A stretch of DNA of 15,096 bases, taken from positions 1-15,096 of the forward strand of contig CAQNVT010000044.1 of the NCBI GenBank assembly GCA_948844705.1. The letters are read 5' to 3'. Position numbers and translations under genes: made by a program. Within the stretch, counting starts at the first letter, position 1, and the number at the start of each line of letters is the position of its first letter. A model generated the notes under the pieces. That model was not told the origin of the DNA. It saw only the letters and a list, made by a program, of their open reading frames with translations, and did no database searches. This document shows positions 6,962 through 13,017 of this stretch, one piece after another. The DNA is from an uncultured Dorea sp. GTDB taxonomy: Bacteria; Bacillota; Clostridia; Lachnospirales; Lachnospiraceae.

Positions 6962-8245
6962 CTATTCTCCGGCTTCCGCCTCTGCCCACTGAAGAATCAA
7001 ATGTGCATAGATCTTGATCGCATCCAGATACTGCTCCACTGTTACATATTCATTTACCGCATGGCACTGCTCCAGAGATCCCGGACCGTACTGAAGCGTC
7101 GGGCATCCTACGATATTATACCAGGTCCTGGAATCACATCCCGCCGGCGAGCCTACGATCTTTACATCTCTTCCGACTGCCTCTTTGCAGGCGTTTTTAA
7201 ATGCATGCACAAAGGGGTGATTCAGATCCATCTCAAACGGGTTGCCGGTCTGATAGATACTGATCTTCGGCTTATGCTCTCTGAGCCATTCGTCTCCCTC
7301 GCAGCAGGTAAGGATCGCGTCCGTATACTCCTTTACTACCTGTTCATGATTCATAAGCCCCGGCAGGTAATGTACACAGGTCTTAAAACAGCAGTAATCC
7401 GGTATCGTAGAGCCTGCCTCTCCTCCGGAGATGACTCCTACATTGCTTGACGGAGGCGGAAGGAGCGGATGCTTATATTTTAACAGCCAGCGGTGCTCCA
7501 GCTCATTTATGGCATTCATGATCTTCCCGGCCTTCTCGATCGCATTGACTCCGGCAAGCTTTAGTCCCGAATGAACAGCGATTCCTTCTACCTCGACCTG
7601 AAAGAACACCCAGCCCATATGTGCCGCTATAAGCTCATAATTCGTCGGCTCGCAGACAACGGCCGCATCCGCCTTTACTCCGCTCATTGCCGCGCATAAG
7701 GAACCGTTTCCGCCTCCCTCCTCGTCGCAGACGGCGGCATATTTTACCGTGACAGGAAGCTCGATCCCGGCATCCTTAAGAAGCTCCGTTCCCATGATGC
7801 ATGCCATAAGTCCTGCTTTCATATCGGCAACTCCAAGCCCTGTGATCCTGTTATCAATTACCTGGGGCTTAAGCGGCGGAATACACCAGTTATCTTCATT
7901 TTCCGCCGGCATATGGTCGATGTGTCCGTTAAACAGTATAGATTTTTTGCTCTTTCCTTCAAATGTGGCATAGACATTATATCTGTTTTCATAATTATGC
8001 CCCGGATTTCCTTCCCGGTACAGCTCCCTGCATTTTAAAATGCTTTCCTCGTTAAGCGGATCTCTCTCTATGGTGTCCGCGCCAAGCTCCTGAAAAACCT
8101 CCGTAAGATATTCCTGCCCTGCCGCTTCAAGACCTCCGTCGATCCCATGCCCGATGTCATGCGTATCAATGGAGACGAGCTTAAGCAGACGGTCGATATA
8201 TTTCTGCCGGTTTTTCTCCAATGCTTCTTCTATCCTTTGATCCAT
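6962..8245 (-). CDS. M20 family metallopeptidase (ArgE/DapE-like), 427 aa
   Basis: Second M20 enzyme of the operon, about 50 residues longer than the other and clearly a different subfamily. The metal-site motifs are complete: NGHIDHMP (H108, D110), GVADMKAG (D141), CDEEGGG (E175/E176), CEPTN and the terminal CHAVNEYV. GIAVHSG marks the dimerisation domain. An insertion at about residues 60-90 (RDPLNEESILKCRELYREG) precedes the first metal motif. The ATG at 8245 has GAGGGAGGGA upstream and follows the SGNH gene after one base. M20 enzymes of this length include deacylases, carbamoylases and the pyrimidine-salvage deformylase YlmB. That comparison is by length and family only, and no thiamine gene or TPP riboswitch is present to support it. 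Most likely it cleaves an amide in the imported compound or in a ring-opened intermediate. Confidence 0.87.
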   Translation of the reverse strand: MDQRIEEALEKNRQKYIDRLLKLVSIDTHDIGHGIDGGLEAAGQEYLTEVFQELGADTIERDPLNEESILKCRELYREGNPGHNYENRYNVYATFEGKSKKSILFNGHIDHMPAENEDNWCIPPLKPQVIDNRITGLGVADMKAGLMACIMGTELLKDAGIELPVTVKYAAVCDEEGGGNGSLCAAMSGVKADAAVVCEPTNYELIAAHMGWVFFQVEVEGIAVHSGLKLAGVNAIEKAGKIMNAINELEHRWLLKYKHPLLPPPSSNVGVISGGEAGSTIPDYCCFKTCVHYLPGLMNHEQVVKEYTDAILTCCEGDEWLREHKPKISIYQTGNPFEMDLNHPFVHAFKNACKEAVGRDVKIVGSPAGCDSRTWYNIVGCPTLQYGPGSLEQCHAVNEYVTVEQYLDAIKIYAHLILQWAEAEAGE

Positions 8246-8246
8246 T

Positions 8247-8861
8247 TTATATTCCCTCCCTCTTTATCATTTCACTGACTGCCTCCGCAAGTCTTCTATG
8301 GCCGTCCTTATTAAGATGAATACGGTCAAACTGCCCCGGCTCCGTTACCTCGCCGGCATCCAGGTAAAGCCAGCCCTCTTCTTTTGAAAGCGTCTCATAT
8401 TCATATTTCAAAAGCCCGCTTTTTGCCTCTGCCCCTCTGCCGAATTCACCGAAAAACGGGCTCTCCTTCAAATGCTTCATGGCCGGCGGCGCTATTAATA
8501 TAAGCCGTGCGCCCCTCCCTGCAAAGCACCGCCCGATATTCCTGATCCCGTCCCGTATCTCACAGATTTCCGCATGATACATGTCCTTGCAGTCATTTGT
8601 ACCAAGCATAAGGACTACATAATCCAGCGGATGATGTACCTCCGCGCAGAACATAGCGCCCTTCCATCCGTTGACAAAGGGCTCTGTGCTGCTTTCATAC
8701 TGTGTCGTCCTGCCGCACAGGCCGTTTTCGGATACATGATACTCCGCTCCCAGCCTCTCGCTTAAAATCCCCGGATATCTCTCCCGCCAAGAAAAGCGTC
8801 CGTCATTTACGGCGTCATATCCCCACGTGTTGGAATCGCCGTAGCATAATACATTTTTCAT
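8247..8861 (-). CDS. SGNH/GDSL hydrolase (arylesterase-like)
   Basis: The 204-residue protein starts at ATG 8861 with MKNVLCYGDSNTWGYD, placing the nucleophile S10 in the block I GDSN motif. ENGLCGRTT is block II, LMLGTNDCK block III and DRIHLNKDGH the block V Asp-x-x-His. There is no signal peptide, so it acts in the cytosol. The layout, including the GRTT segment and the NGW-type insertion before LDYVVLMLGTND, resembles the small arylesterase/acyltransferase group typified by the Mycobacterium smegmatis enzyme MsAcT. The frame is open back to 8999 but would overlap the ATPase gene for over 130 bases and adds an arginine-rich non-family leader, so I use the internal ATG. It begins five bases after the ATPase stop, and its ribosome binding site is weak. 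It adds ester or acyl hydrolysis to the operon's amide-cleaving enzymes. Confidence 0.87.
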   Translation of the reverse strand: MKNVLCYGDSNTWGYDAVNDGRFSWRERYPGILSERLGAEYHVSENGLCGRTTQYESSTEPFVNGWKGAMFCAEVHHPLDYVVLMLGTNDCKDMYHAEICEIRDGIRNIGRCFAGRGARLILIAPPAMKHLKESPFFGEFGRGAEAKSGLLKYEYETLSKEEGWLYLDAGEVTEPGQFDRIHLNKDGHRRLAEAVSEMIKREGI

Positions 8862-8866
8862 ATATT

Positions 8867-9667
8867 TTATCTTCGATACCTTTCTACAAACTCCCCGGCC
8901 CCGAGTACGTCCCTGCCAAGACCGATCCGTCCCGCTATCTCTCCGATCTGGGGTCTCTTTATCCTGCTCCTCTCCAGAATGTCGTCTCTTCCGAAGCATT
9001 CCCGGACATTTCCGTCCAGTATGATCCTTTTATCCGCCATCGCTACTACTCTTTCAAAATTTCCCGCAACAAACTCCATATCATGGGTAATCGTAATCAC
9101 TCCGACTCCCCGCTCCCTCATAATATCAAGAAACCGCACCAGGATGCGGATTCCCTTCAAGTCCTGCCCTGCGGTAGGTTCGTCCAGAATGATGTACTCC
9201 GGTTCCGTCGCAAGGATCGCCGCAATCGTGACAAATTTCCGGATTACATATGGGATCTCAAAGGGATTGCTCTTTAAGAAGCGCTCAATGTCCATAAGCG
9301 CCGCGGTCTCCCGCACCCGTTTGTCGATCTCTTTTTCATTCATTTTATAGTACTTTGGCATATAAGCGATCTCTGCATATACGGACTGGTTAAATATCTG
9401 ATCGTCCGGGTTCTGGAATACATAGCCTACATGCTTTGCAATCTGTGCGGTCGTATAATCCTTTGTATTTTTCCCGTTTACAAATACGTCTCCTTCCGAG
9501 GGTTTATGCAGGCCGTTCATCATTTTTACCGCCGTCGTCTTGCCCGCCCCGTTCTGTCCGACGATCGCGACGCGCTCACCCTGTTCCACAGTAAGATTCA
9601 GATGATCGTTTGCCAGAAATCCATTCGGATAGGTAAAGCTTGCATCCTTAAGCTCAATCCTTCCCAT
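8867..9667 (-). CDS. ecfA: ECF transporter ATPase with non-canonical signature motif
   Basis: ABC-type ATPase of an energy-coupling-factor importer, 266 residues. Walker A is GQNGAGKTT (37-45), the Q-loop lies in GYVFQNPDDQIFNQSV (81-96), Walker B is YIILDEPTAGQDL (158-170) and the switch histidine is in TITHDME. The LSGGQ signature is absent: at the expected place (about 137-148) it reads EIPYVIRKFVTIA, keeping only the K/R-x-x-x-IA end. Its partner ATPase, encoded just upstream with a 14-bp overlap (9654-9667), has a canonical LSGGQ, so the pair is predicted to be asymmetric. The ATG at 9667 lies inside the previous gene, giving translational coupling. The gene product would work on the cytoplasmic face with the T and S components of the same operon. 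Confidence 0.9.
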   Translation of the reverse strand: MGRIELKDASFTYPNGFLANDHLNLTVEQGERVAIVGQNGAGKTTAVKMMNGLHKPSEGDVFVNGKNTKDYTTAQIAKHVGYVFQNPDDQIFNQSVYAEIAYMPKYYKMNEKEIDKRVRETAALMDIERFLKSNPFEIPYVIRKFVTIAAILATEPEYIILDEPTAGQDLKGIRILVRFLDIMRERGVGVITITHDMEFVAGNFERVVAMADKRIILDGNVRECFGRDDILERSRIKRPQIGEIAGRIGLGRDVLGAGEFVERYRR

Positions 9668-10514
9668 GCCCGTTCCCCCTCTCTGACAGAAGTCTTACGC
9701 ACTCCTCCGTAGTTACGGGAACCTCCGGAAGGATAATTCCGTTTTCCTTAAGCTCCCGGTTTAAAATGACCGCCTGTGGAAGCATGGCGCCTCTTTCAAG
9801 CATCTCCAGATCACTTAAGACCTCCTTTACCGGTCCCATCTTAACCAGCTCGCCGTTCTGTATGATCAGCACTTCGTCTGCATACTCTGCCACCAGGTCT
9901 ACCTTGTGCTCCACCAATATGATCGTCTTCCCCTTTTCCTTCAGCATCCTGATGATCTCAAATATACGCTCCGTCCCCTCCGGGTCAAGCTGGGAGGTCG
10001 GTTCGTCGATCACAAATACATCCATATCCATCGCTATGATCGAGGCAAACGCAACCCTCTGTCTCTGTCCTCCCGACAGCCGGTTCGGGTCATTTTCAAG
10101 AAGCGGTTCTATTTTTAAAAGCTCTGCCACCTCAATGACCCTCCGGATCATTTCATCCTTTGGCACTCCCAGGTTCTCAAGCCCCAGCGCGATCTCCTCA
10201 AACACGGTTTTCCGCACTCCGCTGATCTGGGTGAACGGATTCTGGAAAATATAACCCATCCTCGTGGACAGCACGTCGATATCCTTCTTCCGTATGTCCT
10301 CGCCGTCGATCAGCACATCGCCTTCAAGCTTCCCCTGATAAAAATGCGGTATCAATCCTCTTATAAGATTGCAAAATGTCGTTTTTCCTCCCGCATTTTC
10401 ACCTATAACGCCGTAAAACCTTCCCTCTTCTAAATAACAGGTTATATTCCTCAGGGCAGGGGTCTTCATCAGCGGATAGGTGTAGGTCACATTTTTAAGC
10501 TCTATAAAACCCAT
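9654..10514 (-). CDS. ecfA: ECF transporter ATPase, canonical
   Basis: The 286-residue ABC ATPase has Walker A GENAGGKTT (38-46), GYIFQNPFTQISGVRKTVFEE (Q-loop and the ECF-type coupling region), LSGGQRQRVAFA (146 onward), Walker B VFVIDEPTSQLDPEG (from 167) and the H-loop ILVEHKVD. The C-terminal tail of ~60 residues after the H-loop is ordinary for EcfA. The start overlaps the T-component gene by 13 bases (10502-10514), and the end overlaps the second ATPase by 14, so all three are translationally linked. It supplies the intact signature to the site formed with the partner's Walker motifs. A small alteration is AGGKTT in place of the usual G-S-G-K-S/T; this still fits the P-loop consensus. 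Confidence 0.92.
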   Translation of the reverse strand: MGFIELKNVTYTYPLMKTPALRNITCYLEEGRFYGVIGENAGGKTTFCNLIRGLIPHFYQGKLEGDVLIDGEDIRKKDIDVLSTRMGYIFQNPFTQISGVRKTVFEEIALGLENLGVPKDEMIRRVIEVAELLKIEPLLENDPNRLSGGQRQRVAFASIIAMDMDVFVIDEPTSQLDPEGTERIFEIIRMLKEKGKTIILVEHKVDLVAEYADEVLIIQNGELVKMGPVKEVLSDLEMLERGAMLPQAVILNRELKENGIILPEVPVTTEECVRLLSERGNGHGKD

Positions 10515-11305
10515 AGATATATCCTCCCCACGATCAGCGCGATAAACGCTATGTCAAATACTGCCACCAATATCTTCTCTCCCGCCGTAACCTCCGGAAG
10601 CTCTACAAGAAAGGTATGCTCCACCGGCGCAGAAAAGGCTCTTGCATCCATGGCGATGGATTTTTCCTCCGTGCTTGAGATCGCATTCAGAACAAGCGGT
10701 CCCATGACCGGAATATATGCCTTCGCGCGCTGCAGCAGATTCCCTTCCGTCTCAATACCCCTTGCCTTCTGGGATTCCATGATCACCTGGGCGCTCTGCC
10801 CGAGATCCGTGATCGTCTGAAAGGATGACAGGATGACAAAGGAAACCATGTGGGACACGCCCTTTTTCTCCAGGGAATACGTAAGATCCTCCATCGGTGT
10901 CGTCTTCACAAATAAAATAAATGCCCCGCTGAATGCCAGCACCATGGATACGATCTTAAGTCCCGATGCAATGCTTTCCGTCGTCACACAGATTCCCCAC
11001 AGCTCATAGAGCACATGCTCGCCCGGTGAAAACGCCGCCTTTACAAGAAACAGGAAAACTCCAAACAGCAGAAGCACCTTCCAGTACAAAGAAAAAAAAG
11101 ATTTGAAGCATCCTGAAGCCGCAGACAAGATTATGAAAAAAATCACCATACAGAAACCATAAATATAATTCTGTACGAAAAAGACCGACAGTCCCAGAAC
11201 AAGCATCAGATTTAATTTGCTGAACGGATTCAGATCACATATAAAATTGCCGGTTTTTTTTGGCTTCCGGTATTTTTCTACAAAGGCGTACCGACTATCA
11301 TTCAT
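10502..11305 (-). CDS. ecfT: ECF transporter transmembrane T component
   Basis: Integral membrane protein of about 267 residues, EcfT/CbiQ family. It starts with NDSRYAFVEKYRKP and ICDLNPFSKLNLML, followed by hydrophobic segments (LNLMLVLGLSVFF, YGFCMVIFFIIL, WKVLLLFGVFLFLV, IVSMVLAFSGAFILFV). The two cytosolic coupling motifs are SQKARGIETEG (ARG near residues 181-183) and AMDARAFSA (ARA near 221-223), which transmit ATPase movement to the S component. A final membrane segment ends the protein. The frame is open from a GTG at 11410 (302 residues). I prefer ATG 11305 because AGGAGG lies nine bases ahead of it and the family-like sequence begins there; the GTG has only AGAAGG. With this start, a 114-base gap containing a hairpin separates it from the S-component gene. 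Confidence 0.88.
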   Translation of the reverse strand: MNDSRYAFVEKYRKPKKTGNFICDLNPFSKLNLMLVLGLSVFFVQNYIYGFCMVIFFIILSAASGCFKSFFSLYWKVLLLFGVFLFLVKAAFSPGEHVLYELWGICVTTESIASGLKIVSMVLAFSGAFILFVKTTPMEDLTYSLEKKGVSHMVSFVILSSFQTITDLGQSAQVIMESQKARGIETEGNLLQRAKAYIPVMGPLVLNAISSTEEKSIAMDARAFSAPVEHTFLVELPEVTAGEKILVAVFDIAFIALIVGRIYLWVL

Positions 11306-11339
11306 ATGAGTTAACCTCCTCACCATATTTTTTGAAAAC

Positions 11340-11371
11340 GGGGAAAACCCGCCTGAAGCTTTGTTTTCCCC
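11340..11371 (-). other. Intercistronic hairpin between S- and T-component genes
   Basis: On the minus strand GGGGAAAAC (11371-11363) and GTTTTCCCC (11348-11340) form a perfect 9-bp stem around a 14-nt loop, followed by GTTTTC. It lies after the S gene stop (11420) and before the preferred T start (11305). Candidate attenuator or mRNA-processing/stability element that lets the S component be made in excess. The U tract is too short for confident terminator status. Confidence 0.55.
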
Positions 11372-11419
11372 CGCCTTCATTCTTCTATTGTAACTGTTCA
11401 GTACCTTCACAGTTACCTT

Positions 11420-12001
11420 CTATTCATTTTCCTTCACAAAATACTTTCCATTCGGAAGCTTTACTACCAGTCTTGCAGGTATCGCTTTCAGAACAAAGAA
11501 AATGATAATCAGACAGATGATCTTATCCATCATCTCGGAACTCAGTTCACTGACAAATGTCGCAGGAACTACTCCCCAGCCTGCCGCCATAAGCGCCGCT
11601 GCGATTCCGCTGGCTCCCGTCCCTACAAAGCCGCCGTATAAGGTAGCCGTGATCGGAACTGCAATACAGGTGCTGACCAGCGCAATACATACACCGTTGA
11701 TCAATGCCTTCCATATCTTGTCAAACATATTCTTCTTTGCAAGGAAAGAACCGATAACACCAAACAGCATTCCGATAACCGTATATGGCAAAAGGGTGGG
11801 GAGCGATATTGCATTAATCAGTCCGCATCCTAAGCCCACCAGGACGCCCGGCAGCGGTCCGCACAATGCACCGACCACTATCGTGCCGATACTGTCCAGA
11901 AACACCGGCAGCTTCAGAAGAACCGCAAGCTGTCCTCCTACCACATTCACAGCGATTCCGATGGGAATTAAAAAGATAGTTAATTTGTTGAATTTCTTCA
12001 T
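11420..12001 (-). CDS. ECF transporter S component (substrate-binding membrane protein), substrate unknown
   Basis: The 193-residue, very hydrophobic protein has about five or six membrane segments (starting KLTIFLIPIGIAVNVVGGQLAVLL, IGTIVVGALCGPLPGVLVGLGCGLI, YTVIGMLFGVIGSFLA, INGVCIALVSTCIAVPI, and IICLIIIFFVLKAI near the end). The early NVVGGQLA and the FLDSIGTIVVGALCGPLPGVLVGLGCG segment are typical of ECF-type S components, which bind one vitamin- or metabolite-like solute. It is the first gene of the operon, with AGGAGG twelve bases before the ATG and a promoter plus operator directly upstream. Being co-transcribed with its own T and A genes makes this a dedicated (group I) system. I do not recognise it as a known specificity class (RibU, ThiT, BioY, FolT, PanT, NiaX, CbiM), so the solute must be inferred from the hydrolases downstream. 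Confidence 0.85.
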   Translation of the reverse strand: MKKFNKLTIFLIPIGIAVNVVGGQLAVLLKLPVFLDSIGTIVVGALCGPLPGVLVGLGCGLINAISLPTLLPYTVIGMLFGVIGSFLAKKNMFDKIWKALINGVCIALVSTCIAVPITATLYGGFVGTGASGIAAALMAAGWGVVPATFVSELSSEMMDKIICLIIIFFVLKAIPARLVVKLPNGKYFVKENE

Positions 12002-12043
12002 GTGTGTTTTCCTCCTTTTCTCTCTTTTACTGGTGAAATAAAA

Positions 12044-12061
12044 TGGTAAAACGTTTTTCCA
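12044..12061. promoter_or_regulatory. LacI-family operator O1 over the start of the ECF/hydrolase operon
   Basis: 18-bp near-perfect palindrome TGGTAAAACGTTTTTCCA with a central CG; only one base pair breaks symmetry. It begins about 8-10 bases downstream of the predicted start of the minus-strand transcript (-10 at 12081-12076), a classical blocking position. Form and length fit LacI-family sites; the half-sites are longer than a CcpA cre box. The operon's own terminal lacI gene is the natural candidate regulator. Confidence 0.75.
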
Positions 12062-12075
12062 AATATCATATTACC

Positions 12076-12104
12076 ATCATACTTTAGAAATTACCCTTTG
12101 TCAA
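12076..12104 (-). promoter_or_regulatory. Sigma-A promoter of the ECF/hydrolase operon
   Basis: TTGACA (12104-12099), 17-nt spacer, TATGAT (12081-12076) on the minus strand. It lies 74 bases ahead of the S-component ATG, with the operator between. No other convincing promoter was seen before lacI, nearly 9 kb downstream. Confidence 0.82.
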
Positions 12105-12178
12105 TTAGGAAGTTTTGACTATATTCTATTATCTTTTTTTGCTAATAATCACAAATTTATTCTTTTATTACGTGATTT

Positions 12179-12208
12179 TACACAAAATTTTTTTGCGGGT
12201 TTTGTGTA
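12179..12208. repeat. 9-bp perfect inverted repeat in the divergent intergenic region
   Basis: TACACAAAA (12179-12187) and TTTTGTGTA (12200-12208) are exact inverted copies separated by 12 bases. The repeat lies between the minus-strand promoter at 12104 and the second operator at 12221. It might be a second regulator's site, or an old terminator (U-rich sequence follows on the plus strand), but no plus-strand gene ends here. Confidence 0.5.
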
Positions 12209-12220
12209 TATTTTCTTTTA

Positions 12221-12238
12221 TGGTAAAGCGTTTTATTA
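12221..12238. promoter_or_regulatory. Second LacI-type operator O2 (weaker)
   Basis: TGGTAAAGCGTTTTATTA keeps the left half and the central CG of O1 but has a degenerate right half. Centre-to-centre distance to O1 is 177 bp, close to 17 DNA turns, compatible with looping by a tetrameric or paired repressor. It is also about 56 bases upstream of the -10 of the plus-strand small ORF. Confidence 0.5.
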
Positions 12239-12290
12239 GTCGAAGACAACTACATTTCCACATATAAATATAGAAATAAAGTTTTATACA

Positions 12291-12299
12291 TGCTATAAT
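12291..12299 (+). promoter_or_regulatory. Extended -10 promoter for the 36-codon small ORF
   Basis: TGCTATAAT is a perfect extended -10 (TGnTATAAT). The position of the -35 (12271-12276) reads TAGAAA, a modest match with a 17-nt spacer. It directs transcription to the small ORF at 12350. Confidence 0.65.
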
Positions 12300-12349
12300 A
12301 GGCATAACAAAAAACTCTTTTCTTTATTTTTAAGGGGGGGTGAAACGTT

Positions 12350-12460
12350 ATGCTGACAAATGAAAAAGAAAAAGCGGAAGAGACACTTAAAATGATAGCT
12401 AAAAAACGTAAACAAATCGAACGAAAACTATACCAAAAACCGCCGCTTACAAGCGAATAA
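12350..12460 (+). CDS. Small hypothetical protein, 36 aa, lysine-rich
   Basis: I do not recognise this gene. It encodes a 36-residue, strongly charged peptide: a mixed acidic and basic N-terminal two thirds (LTNEKEKAEETLKMIAKKRK), then QIERKLYQKPPLTSE, likely one amphipathic helix with a proline-containing tail. There are no membrane segments or cysteines. Support is a perfect extended -10 about 50 bases upstream, an AAGGGGGGG ribosome binding site about ten bases ahead of ATG, and a TAA stop. It lies divergent to the ECF operon and downstream of the second operator, so it may share its regulation. The plus-strand hairpin following it lacks a U tract. It could be a small regulatory protein, or the transcript itself could be the functional unit. 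Confidence 0.5.
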   Translation: MLTNEKEKAEETLKMIAKKRKQIERKLYQKPPLTSE

Positions 12461-12472
12461 GTAACAAAACCT

Positions 12473-12506
12473 TCAGGGAGTGCAGGGAACCCTTGACACT
12501 CCCTGA
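12473..12506 (-). terminator. Terminator hairpin of the ribU operon
   Basis: TCAGGGAGTG (12473-12482) and CACTCCCTGA (12497-12506) form a 10-bp stem, with an inner AGGG/CCCT pair. On the minus strand it follows the PNPOx-like gene (stop at 12532) and is trailed by AGGTTTTGTT, a fair U tract. On the plus strand no U run follows, so it mainly ends the minus-strand transcript, although it may partly stop readthrough from the small ORF. Confidence 0.7.
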
Positions 12507-12531
12507 CTGGAAAAGAAGCGTGTGTTAGAAA

Positions 12532-13017
12532 TTACTTCTCATCATACTGCTTTACTTCCACCGTCTTCTTTTCAAAGTCCAGAAACAGCTGGAATGCATA
12601 CCCTTCCTCGCTGGTATCCCAGATCTCCACATATTTCGGTGAAACCTCTATAAGGATCTCCGTGTCCTCGTGGCTGTATTTGTTGTAGCTCTGCCACAGA
12701 TATTTCTTATAGCCTTCCTCAAACCTGCGCCCCGGCTCATCCACAACCAGACCTTTATTCTCTGCAATACCCTCTACCTGGATTCCGCTCCAGCACATTG
12801 CCACGTGCGGATTTTCAAGCATTTGCTTTGTCTTGCGGAAATTCTTATCTGTCTTAAAGTATATTTTTTCGTCATAGAACAGGCAGCTCACATTGCGCAC
12901 CATTACATAATCATCCTTGCTGGAAGCCAGCGCCATGATCTTATCCGTTCCCAGCATCTCAAACATGCGCGCTACCGCCGCATCATAAGTAATCTCTTTA
13001 TCTAATGTAAATTTCAT
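12532..13017 (-). CDS. Pyridoxamine 5'-phosphate oxidase-like flavin-binding protein
   Basis: The 161-residue protein has a PNPOx-like split-barrel fold. Pattern elements are an N-terminal helix (DAAVARMFEMLGTDKIMALASS), DYVMVRNVSCLFYDEKIYFKTDKNFRKTKQMLENPHVAMCWSGIQVEGIA, then a helix and final strands (LIEVSPKYVEIWDT). The segments MVRNVSCLF and YFKTDKNFRKTKQMLENPHVA are where FMN-binding members contact the cofactor phosphate. The ATG overlaps the TGA of ribU by four bases, so the two are translationally coupled and both controlled by the FMN riboswitch. That strongly suggests it binds FMN or FAD. It is too short and divergent to be PdxH, and pyridoxine metabolism genes are absent. A general flavin reductase or stress-related oxidoreductase role is likely but unproven. 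Confidence 0.83.
   Translation of the reverse strand: MKFTLDKEITYDAAVARMFEMLGTDKIMALASSKDDYVMVRNVSCLFYDEKIYFKTDKNFRKTKQMLENPHVAMCWSGIQVEGIAENKGLVVDEPGRRFEEGYKKYLWQSYNKYSHEDTEILIEVSPKYVEIWDTSEEGYAFQLFLDFEKKTVEVKQYDEK

Noticed and set aside
6962..8245. Thiamine-salvage deformylase YlmB identity for the longer M20 enzyme
   Set aside because: Similar length only; no thiamine genes, TPP riboswitch or pyrimidine-transport genes are present in the window.
8862..8999. Longer N-terminus for the SGNH hydrolase
   Set aside because: It is arginine-rich out-of-frame readthrough of the ATPase gene's end; the family starts a few residues before GDSN.
11306..11410. GTG start for the ECF T component
   Set aside because: Not excluded, but it adds 35 non-family residues spanning a hairpin, and AGGAGG fits the ATG at 11305 better.
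12221..12238. CcpA cre box
   Set aside because: Symmetry extends over 18 bp with TGGTAAA half-sites like the operator at 12044; cre boxes are shorter (14-16 bp) and the right half lacks the cre CA end.
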